In this document: one piece after another, positions 56,996-64,000 of the stretch
Numbering within the stretch: position 1 is the first letter of the stretch
Layout of the letters: each line of letters opens with the position of its first letter
Source of the DNA: Conoideocrella luteorostrata
Lineage: Eukaryota; Ascomycota; Sordariomycetes; Hypocreales; Clavicipitaceae
Direction of reading: 5' to 3'
NCBI GenBank assembly: GCA_032433595.1
Contig: JASWJB010000047.1
Location: 62,001 to 126,000 of the forward strand
DNA length: 64,000 nt
The notes under the pieces: generated by a model
What the model was told of the DNA's origin: nothing
The model's database searches: none
Seen by the model: only the letters and a program-made list of their open reading frames with translations
Position numbers and translations under genes: made by a program

Positions 56996-58192
56996 TTAAC
57001 TTTTCCCCAATCTTTCGACCTCCAGAGCCGCAAGAACAAATGCCGACTCCCCCAGCAAACTATTTGGCACAAGCGGTTGTTTTGTATAGTACTCATAAGT
57101 GGCTGTCGAGTTAAGACTGCACACCGACACAGTCTTGTCAAACCCGATGGTGCCATTCCCGGTGTCCGTGACAAATTTTTGAGTCATGTAATTGTAAGCC
57201 TTCAACGTAGCGCTCTTGTAATCCGGCTCCGAACCATGAATAAGGCCAATTCGCAGGGCCTTCAGCATGGAGAATGTGAAGAGCGCTGTGCTTGAACTCT
57301 CCAGGTAATTGCCTTGGCTGCCCGGAAATGTCACGAGCTGCCACCATGCCCCGGTCTCCGGATCAGCATACTTGACCAGCTCGGCAGATATCTGGCCGGC
57401 AATGTTCCGAGTGGTACTGCATAATTCAACGAGCGGTCCCCTTTGGACCGATTTGCACGACAGTTGATCCCACGCCTGTACGAGTCCCGCGAGGAACCAT
57501 CCCAGCGATCGTCCCCAAACGTATGGACTTGCGCCGGTTGTCTTGTCCGCCCAAACAGCCTTTCGGGACCAATCGTAGCCGTGCACCAGGAACGACGTGT
57601 TTGTCTGGGTGCAATGATCACGGAGCAAGGTGATTTGTAACACAATGTCTTCCTGATTCACACTCTGCTGGGCCGCCATATATGGCAGCAGGGAAAACAT
57701 GCCGTCCAGGTAGCTCCATTCTGGATAGACAAAGTACCACAACCCCCCGTCTGGATTTCTTCTCTGCAGCGCCAGAGAGGCATTGATCGCATGGTAAGCT
57801 TCCACCGATCGATCGCTGATAGGTGCGACCTTTGAGCCGATGGCTGATTGAATGGCCGTCGCGAGGGAGAACCGGTCCAGGGGCCGCGTCGCTGCGTAGC
57901 TCGCGTTTGTGAGGCCCGTTGAGGATGCAACGTCGAGGACTTGAGATAGGTATCTGGCGTATTTGTCTTTTTTGTCTGGGTATTGGGCAATCACGGCTTG
58001 GATGGCCTGCGCAAGGACGCCGCTTTCAAGAGTGCTGCTGGCAGCTCCGGAGTCTTGAATGCCTTGTTTGCGCGAAATGATGCTGTCGACCAGGCGCGTG
58101 GAATCCAGCCGTTGACTAGACGTTGATGGTGTTGCGGCTGCTAGCAGGCATGATGTGGCCGCTGCTGCCACCGCAATTGGGGAAAGTCGCAT
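56996..58192 (-). CDS. Glycoside hydrolase family 105/88-type unsaturated glucuronyl hydrolase
   Basis: Intronless, 398 residues, with a signal peptide (RLSPIAVAAAATSCLLAAATP). The fold is an alpha6/alpha6 barrel. Landmarks: GGLWYFVYPEWSYLDGMFSL, with the catalytic Asp in the YLDGMFS segment; VWADKTTGASPYVWGRSLGW, the YteR-type substrate-binding region; and FPGSQGNYLESSSTALFTFS near the C terminus. Enzymes of this family remove unsaturated uronic acid from pectin (rhamnogalacturonan) fragments made by lyases. A secreted form fits plant cell-wall degradation. The gene has no linked lyase in the window. Confidence 0.9.
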   Translation of the reverse strand: MRLSPIAVAAAATSCLLAAATPSTSSQRLDSTRLVDSIISRKQGIQDSGAASSTLESGVLAQAIQAVIAQYPDKKDKYARYLSQVLDVASSTGLTNASYAATRPLDRFSLATAIQSAIGSKVAPISDRSVEAYHAINASLALQRRNPDGGLWYFVYPEWSYLDGMFSLLPYMAAQQSVNQEDIVLQITLLRDHCTQTNTSFLVHGYDWSRKAVWADKTTGASPYVWGRSLGWFLAGLVQAWDQLSCKSVQRGPLVELCSTTRNIAGQISAELVKYADPETGAWWQLVTFPGSQGNYLESSSTALFTFSMLKALRIGLIHGSEPDYKSATLKAYNYMTQKFVTDTGNGTIGFDKTVSVCSLNSTATYEYYTKQPLVPNSLLGESAFVLAALEVERLGKS

Positions 58193-59030
58193 GGCGATGC
58201 GCGGTGGTTGGTACCCTTAGATTGAACTTTGGATGCCTGATGAAGGAGGGGAGTTAGAGTTGGTCTTATGGAATTGGCGAGGTTGGTGGTTTTTGTTCTT
58301 TCGTATACTCCGTGCGGCTTACGACGGCTGTCGCTGGGAAATACATAGCGTTCTCGCTTATGTGTGGGCATATTGAACTCGTGAGAAAATAGATCGGATC
58401 GGCGTCATGCCATCAGTTTGAGATTTCCGCGCCCGCACCCGCGCCGCTTGGCGTCGATCTCATTAGTGTCTACTGAGTAACCACGGCGTACGTATGGAGT
58501 ACACACGTGTTATGCCGCCTTTGCTTCCCGCATGGGCCGCGCGAGTCTCACCTACCTTGTGGCGCTTTTGGTCTTAATCTTTTCTGCCGGTGAAGCCCAA
58601 TCCCGTCGAGAATCCATGTTGACTGTGCTTTTGTGTGACGGATTTGTAATTTGATCCACGGAACAAGGGTGCTGGGTTATCTAAGTCCACCACCGATGCT
58701 AATACTGCCCAAGATGGCATTGATTCGTTCTGGCAGGCATTCATCGATGCAGGAGCCTGCATCGAATGGAGCTCTGATGTCTTGCAATCAAATACTGAGC
58801 CATGCGTCTATTCCTATTCATGGCGTCTAGATTTGTAAACTACCTGTCAAGAGTAGAGTGAGATAGTGAGTTGATTCCAGAGTGCTTAAGCACGCGTGTA
58901 TATGTCAATGTCCCGAGTTCGCGGATTTTACGGCCGGCAACGAATAATTCACGCCGCATCCTGCACACCTAGCAATGCATTGGGCATGAGATTAAATAGA
59001 GTTGTTTTTATTACACCCTAGTGTTACATG
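58193..59030. other. Intergenic, no gene seen
   Basis: About 840 bp between co-directional minus-strand genes. A near match to the 9-bp motif (TACTCCGTG) lies at about 58306. Nothing coding is supported. Confidence 0.55.
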
Positions 59031-60055
59031 TCATGATTTCTCTGGTGGATCAGGATTCATGATCCGAAGGGAGCTGTTCATCCTGGGTAAAATCGACTCA
59101 AGACTTCCCGTCAAGTTTCTCCTGGCGTACAGACTGTGGCCAAGTGGGCCAATCCTTGCGTCCGGGAACGAATGCTTACAGGATGCCGTCATGAATTCCC
59201 CGTCGAATCTTGCGGGACTTATACCATCAGCTCCCGTGTCATTGTTCTTCCCTTTCCACCTTTTCTTGCGACATGTAAGATAGAGGATGCCTGATGCGAC
59301 AAGAACTGCGGCGGCAATGCAGCCAATAATGATTGCTATCAGGGCTGACCGCGTAATCCCTCGATATGAATCGCTAACAGTGGCTATTTCTGTTGCTGGG
59401 GGGATGACATGCGTCGGAATAACGGTGACAGTTGCCACGACCCCTCCCACAGTTGTGACCGCGGTCGAATATGATGGTGTGGCGATGGTGCTCGTTGATT
59501 GAATTACGGTAAAAATGGCGGTTCTAGAGTAGTGCTGCTTCTGCTGCTGCTTATATCAGTATCGCAACTCGTATTCAGGCTGAGAATACTTATCAAATAC
59601 CTCGTCTCGTGTTGAGCTAGATGCGGGCTGTGATTTTAACTCAACCTTAGCACCTTTCGTTCCCGTAACCAAGCCCTCATTCACTAAAATATAGCTATAG
59701 TAGCCCTTGCCGCCGCACATATCAGATGGATAGCCCGGACAAGGTATATCGCAGCCATCGTGCTGCGTCGACAAATCCGGCGTGTAGTTGGAGCACCAGC
59801 AGTCACTGCCCCGGATGACAGCGTACGCAAACTTGCCGCCGCATGTTTTCGTACACTCGCCTGCACTTTGGTATATATCCGTACCTGCAATATATTGTCA
59901 ACTAGGCAGCTGCAAATGCTGGAGTTTGTGGTCATTTCCGTACTCGCACCCGACTCTGACGTATTGATCTCGGCGCATAGCCTGTGAGCTCCAGTTCCCA
60001 TGGGTGCCGTACAGATGCACCACGACCAAAACCCAAGCAGACCTCTCATGCGCAT
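59031..60055 (-). CDS. WSC-domain single-pass membrane protein
   Basis: Three exons, 60055-59950, 59884-59601 and 59546-59031, give 301 residues. Joining exons 1 and 2 yields a full WSC domain with its cysteines: HRLCAEINTSESG, then TDIYQSAGECTKTCGGKFAY, GSDCWCSNYTPD and CDIPCPGYPSDMCGGKGYYS. A Ser/Thr-rich stalk follows, then one membrane helix (ALIAIIIGCIAAAVLVASGI) and a basic cytosolic tail. WSC proteins are wall-stress sensors or carbohydrate-binding surface proteins. The last intron is only 54 bp and removes an in-frame stop codon. The signal peptide is poor (MRMRGLLGFWSWCICTAPM), so the start may lie elsewhere. Confidence 0.8.
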
Positions 60056-61447
60056 TTTTACGACGCCGCCACAAAATAAAAAAAATAGAACAATTGCAAC
60101 TCCTCCATTCCAGATGAGCCCGCGAGGAATGTGTTTATTACAACATGTTTACTGACTGTTCCCACCTTCTCAGGCACGGCAGCTGATCCAACCAGTCGGC
60201 TTTGCCGCATAGAGGTGCACCTAGTAACTACTCCGTAGAGAGCCCACGTTCAGCTGGTCGACCCTGGCGGTTGTCTCTCGTACGGTCAAGGCGTGAACTC
60301 TATTGTGGGCGATGATGCGTTGGTCAGGCACTAGCGTGGGTGTTCCAATGGCTGGAGCCTCTCCTTAAATTTCAGTAAACTTTCGTAAGGCGCCGTATTT
60401 GAGTGACTCGAGGACGTGCGGAACTCGGGGTCGTCAGGGGTTGAACTCTAGACCAAGTGTTTGGCGGATCAAGATGCATCGCGGGCTGTTTTTTCAGGGG
60501 CAGAGGGGGCATGGTCGTACGGTGTGTTCTTGGCTTGAAGAGCCGGAATTCGGGACGATCCGGCTATGTTGGCTCGAGTTGCAGGGACGTCCCTTCATCT
60601 CGGTGACATCGTCTGCTGCGTGCATCTGAAAAGAGACAGACGACTAAACCGGCGATGTACATTGCACATCTTCAATTACATTGTCCTTTAGGAGGACTTA
60701 TGATTCATGATTGTACTATGACGGTGTGGCTCATTGACATGCCCTTCTCTGCAGAGTCTTGTACGGAGTAGTAAGAGCCGACACGAAGATAATAAGCTTC
60801 AGCATAGTGGCGGCCCAGGCCGCATATGCGAAGAATAAGAATATTCGTGCGTATTTAAGCTTTGCCACGCTGCTGCTTAGAGAATGTACCGGGCAAATGT
60901 ATGCAGCTAGCTTTGCACAGGGCAACATGTTGAAGATGCTCTGTGAAACATGTGAGACGCGCTTTGCTCTTTTCCAACACTTTGGGCAACCGATGACCGC
61001 AGATAGTTAACATTTCAACCAATGTCTCTCCCAACTGTAAATAGTGAAGCTCGTCCTGTTGTCACCTCATCCACGGCCAGCCAGCCAGCCAGGATCGGCA
61101 GAACAGCGGCACTCTATTTCTCGATGTCAGCCTTAAGCTAGCGTCGATTATGCCAAAGACGGCTGCTAGTCAGCCCGCCTGCATGATCTCAGTGGAATGT
61201 TCGTCAAGGCTCAGTAAAAAGTGTAGAAACTAGTTAGTTTCACATCTCCATGAAAACTAAAATGGACGATTATCCGCGAATGAAGACTGACTGTCTCCTC
61301 ATCTCCAGGTCTAAACTAAGACGGAGTCAGCGCGTGAAGTAAGCCTATGATATTAGTGGAGATTCTACGCCGTTCCATGATATTACCTCTTTGGTCAGCA
61401 CCCGTCCCAGTGCAGCTGTTTGAAACAGATTGGCAGCAGAACTGATA
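60056..61447. other. Intergenic, no gene seen
   Basis: About 1.4 kb. Two 9-bp motifs (TACTCCGTA at 60229-60237 and TACGGAGTA at 60762-60770). Short open frames on both strands have no domain. Confidence 0.5.
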
Positions 61448-62377
61448 TTAACGTAACTCATTAAATAACGACCATATCCCCCATCTTGGCTTGTCCTTTG
61501 CCGTATCTTTATCATTGATGTCGTCCTTGCCCTGGGGCTCAAAGTCTCTGCAAAATCTCCATGCATACTCATGATCCTCCATTTTCCCGAGGCGCTCCTT
61601 GAACGGCTCGAACAAGCTCTTGGCATCGTCTATAGTCTTCGCAATACTCGAAACCTCATCGATTGTATCGTAAAACGTAGCGTCCATATCCTTCATCATC
61701 TCAGCTTTGTCGTCCATGCTCAAAGCATATCTCATCTTGACACGCCACGAATCCGGCTTGAACGGAAGCCAGGATTCACAGCTAAGCTCCTCTCTCGTCT
61801 CCTTGTGTTTCCAACGTGCATCATCACTCGTGAAATTCGCTACCCACGCACCGCCTGTCGATGGGACAGCGACATGTACGTCTGAAGGGAAATGGCTGTC
61901 GTAGAATGTCCCGTCGTTGACTTTGCCCGCGTGTCTGAGGTACAGGTCCCAGTTCGGCCACCACTGTGCTCCAAATCGAACCATGCGAGTGGCGAGGGCG
62001 TCGTCTTCATCTGCAGACCTTTCTGTGTCTTTAGTATGCGGTAGTCCGAGATACTGAAGGTCCACGGACGACGGGTGTCTGAGAAGCACGAGGCCGCCTG
62101 TCGAAGGGTACGCTACAAGGTACCCGTCTCCGTTGAATATGTTGGACCTCTTGCACCCGTTGGGGATTTTGAAGGTGCCACTGGACCAGAGGCCCATGTA
62201 GTCAATGTACTGGTTGTCGCCGTGCACCGAGCATCTTGCCTCGTCTGTGCCTATGTCGACGCCGCATTCGTGCTTCTCACACGGAATCTCATATTTGCCA
62301 TTTTCATACGCGCTAGATATTCCAGCAAGAAACGCGAATAGTAGAAAAATGCAAGTCGTTAGTTTTGTTCTTATCAT
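61448..62377 (-). CDS. Secreted protein of unknown function
   Basis: Intronless, 309 residues from the Met at 62377, which begins a good signal peptide (KLTTCIFLLFAFLAGISSA); the longer open frame upstream is not protein-like. The N-terminal part has four cysteines (IPCEKHECG, ARCSV, GCKRS). Two short internal stretches resemble each other, VAYPSTGGLVLLRH and VAVPSTGGAWVANF, about 85 residues apart, which hints at a duplicated fold. Trp-rich segments follow (FGAQWWPNWDLYLRH). The C terminus is acidic and helical. I do not recognise the family. It looks like a secreted fungal protein, and its place beside other secreted proteins supports that, but no function is offered. Confidence 0.8.
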   Translation of the reverse strand: MIRTKLTTCIFLLFAFLAGISSAYENGKYEIPCEKHECGVDIGTDEARCSVHGDNQYIDYMGLWSSGTFKIPNGCKRSNIFNGDGYLVAYPSTGGLVLLRHPSSVDLQYLGLPHTKDTERSADEDDALATRMVRFGAQWWPNWDLYLRHAGKVNDGTFYDSHFPSDVHVAVPSTGGAWVANFTSDDARWKHKETREELSCESWLPFKPDSWRVKMRYALSMDDKAEMMKDMDATFYDTIDEVSSIAKTIDDAKSLFEPFKERLGKMEDHEYAWRFCRDFEPQGKDDINDKDTAKDKPRWGIWSLFNELR

Positions 62378-62657
62378 GATGGCGGAATGGTTGGAAAAGC
62401 ATGCAATGGCACCATCACCAACATCTTTCAAGAAAACAGCCAAGCGCCTGCAGGTAAAGCTGTGTTGGAGGACAAGAACGTGGCTTTGACAGACGCAGAC
62501 GGCAGTCAGCCACGTCAGCAGGTGCCACTGGCAGTGGCTTGGGCGGAAGTGGCACACTGGTTCCTTCCCTGTAAGCAAGCCCACTTTAAGTGAATCCTTC
62601 CACCAAGAGACTGGTATAGCTAGCAAGTAAAATGCAGCTAATATAATCCTTTGTTTC

Positions 62658-62676
62658 AAAAAAAAAAAAAAAAAAA
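62658..62676. repeat. Poly-A tract
   Basis: Uninterrupted run of about 19 A upstream of the unknown secreted protein gene. Confidence 0.85.
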
Positions 62677-63082
62677 CCGATGCTGAAAATAGCAATAGCC
62701 GAGCTAGATATACCCTATTAAGCGCTTATTCTAAGTGTAGCCTGCAGCCGACAGAATCCTGTTTCCAAAAATAAACATACAATGCTCGATATGGCAACAG
62801 CCGAGCCGGACATATCCAATAATCCAAGCTTTGGCACTCGGTGCGGAACCCGCCTGGACAGAAATAGCTTCCGCTTGAAGCTCGTATAGTAATAGGAGTG
62901 GGATCATCAGCGATATACTGGTTCTAAGGATGAGTGAATCCCTGCAACTGCGCGTGCTCCCCAAAAAGATAGCTGACCAACACTTCGGACATGACTTTTT
63001 TTGTGTGCCCTCCGTAGTATCGGTAAACCGTGAATGAGGCTCGAGAGCACATGGCTGTGGTTTCATCCTGAATTTCGCAGAG

Positions 63083-63089
63083 TATAAAA
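63083..63089 (+). promoter_or_regulatory. TATA box of the metallopeptidase gene
   Basis: TATAAAA lies 80 nt upstream of the ATG at 63163, a consensus TATA at the usual distance. Confidence 0.6.
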
Positions 63090-63162
63090 CACTGGAATTG
63101 CCCATTTCTTGTACATCGTACACTATATTACAATTGTTTGTCAATTTGATCAACTTGCAGCA

Positions 63163-64000
63163 ATGTCTCTTTACGCGTTCAAGGTGGCCAGCCTTAGCTG
63201 CCTGTTGTCTCTTGCAGCTGTAAATGCAGCACCAGCGGATGGTGGCAAAGGTGGTGTCAGCCCGTTTAACAAACTGGGCACAAGCTTAGTTGACTATACG
63301 TACGTAACCGGTGCTGATTAACTCTTTGTGGAAATTAACCGTTCTGTTACAGTGATTGCAAGAAAGTGAATGGCATCGATCAGAAAGATTACATCAACAA
63401 GGCATACAAAGAGGCACACACGATTATAAATCTCGACGGGGTCAAAAATAAAATTGCCTGGGATTCAGTGGCGGCTGAAGACTTTTTCGGCCCTGCACGT
63501 ACGATCACAGTATCATAACTTTTACTAGAGACCTACTGACGGCTCTGCAGAGTTCAATAAAGACCAGCAAGGTCAGATCCAGGCTGTCCTCGCCAATGTC
63601 GAAACAATGCAACCCGGGTGGTTCTTCAACCCCTTTGGTCATTCGCTCCAAGTAGGTTAGGCCCTTATATTTCCATGGTAAATGCTGACCGTGCAGGTCC
63701 GTTGCGATGACCCCAAGAAGAATTGCGGATCGGGCGTGACTGCTTATACCGTCAATCCATCGGGAAATGAAAAGCCGTACATAACCTTTTGCCCGAGCTT
63801 CTTCAGAAAAATGTCACTAGATGACGCAGTCAAAAGTTACAAGGACAGCGATAATCCAGAAATAAAGTGGAATGTGGACGGATATATGAACCGAGGTAAG
63901 CGACGGTCATTTTATTTTTTTTTATTTTGGTCAAAACATTCCATGGCTAACCCGTGACTGGATGTCCAGGCCTCATCTTCCTACATGAGCTCTTTCATCT
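63163..64000 (+). CDS. Secreted HExxH metallopeptidase, 3' end beyond window
   Basis: Five exons visible: 63163-63299, 63353-63498, 63551-63651, 63697-63895 and 63970 to the edge, joined in frame throughout. A signal peptide leads (LYAFKVASLSCLLSLAAVNA), and an acidic/basic domain with two cysteine pairs follows (YTDCKKV, VRCDDPKKNCGSG). The last residues are GLIFLHELFH, a zinc-binding HExxH motif preceded by the usual hydrophobic strand. This fits fungal secreted metallopeptidases of the deuterolysin or related HExxH groups, but the third ligand is outside the window, so the clan is not fixed. The Met at 63163, not the one 18 codons upstream, precedes the signal peptide. Confidence 0.82.

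Larger units (their letters stand above)
62378..63162. other. Divergent intergenic region
   Basis: About 780 bp. A poly-A run lies at 62658-62676. Two similar short segments, about 62680-62723 and 62781-62822, both contain ATGCT and GCCGAGC, spaced about 100 bp apart. A TATA box lies at 63083-63089. Confidence 0.5.

Noticed and set aside
59556..59601. Nonsense mutation breaking the WSC gene
   Set aside because: A short in-frame intron with acceptable borders removes the stop, which is simpler than a pseudogene with an intact downstream membrane helix.

Overview
This is nuclear DNA of a filamentous ascomycete (Pezizomycotina), most likely a sordariomycete close to Hypocreales. Genes lie on both strands and are broken by 50-100 bp introns (GT...CTAAC...AG). 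The window holds a HET-domain gene, a WSC receptor, a Dal5-type permease and textbook fungal housekeeping genes. The lineage is inferred from gene content and protein style; no search was run. I find 28 protein genes, three of them reconstructed largely from exons too short to stand out as open frames (PET117, VMA10, a four-cysteine peptide). I see no tRNA, rRNA or CRISPR array.

Layout. 1-4 kb: the 5' part of a divergent actin paralogue (minus strand, cut by the window edge), then a HET-domain gene. 4-13 kb: a YtcJ-like amidohydrolase, a GPI-anchored aspartic protease, a six-cysteine secreted protein, a wax-synthase-like membrane acyltransferase and a GNAT. 14-20 kb: maleylacetoacetate isomerase and fumarylacetoacetase in a tail-to-tail pair (the last two steps of phenylalanine/tyrosine catabolism), followed by a peroxisomal acyl-CoA ligase. 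20-28 kb: a second GNAT, a tiny four-cysteine secreted peptide, an MFS permease and a cyanamide-hydratase-like HD protein. 28-50 kb: a dense conserved core with RPB2, PET117, VMA10, a CTNNBL1-like protein, a MIT-domain protein, GUF1, a histidine phosphatase, an unknown protein and an HMCES/SRAP protein.

50-57 kb is an AT-rich island with LTR-like relics and a short repeated sequence at both ends. Inside it lies a two-exon gene for a predicted secreted protein made of two modules, each a run of 7-residue repeats followed by a cysteine-rich segment. 57-64 kb is rich in secreted or surface proteins: a GH105 hydrolase, a WSC membrane protein, an unknown secreted protein and the start of an HExxH metallopeptidase.

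The observations most worth following are the repeat-module protein and its setting, the actin paralogue with changes at Asp11 and Gln137 and an unrelated sequence after about residue 227, a 9-bp motif (TACGGAGTA) found about ten times, all between genes, and VMA10 with its start codon isolated in its own exon and a 9-nt microexon. All exon joins were read by eye from splice signals and frame.
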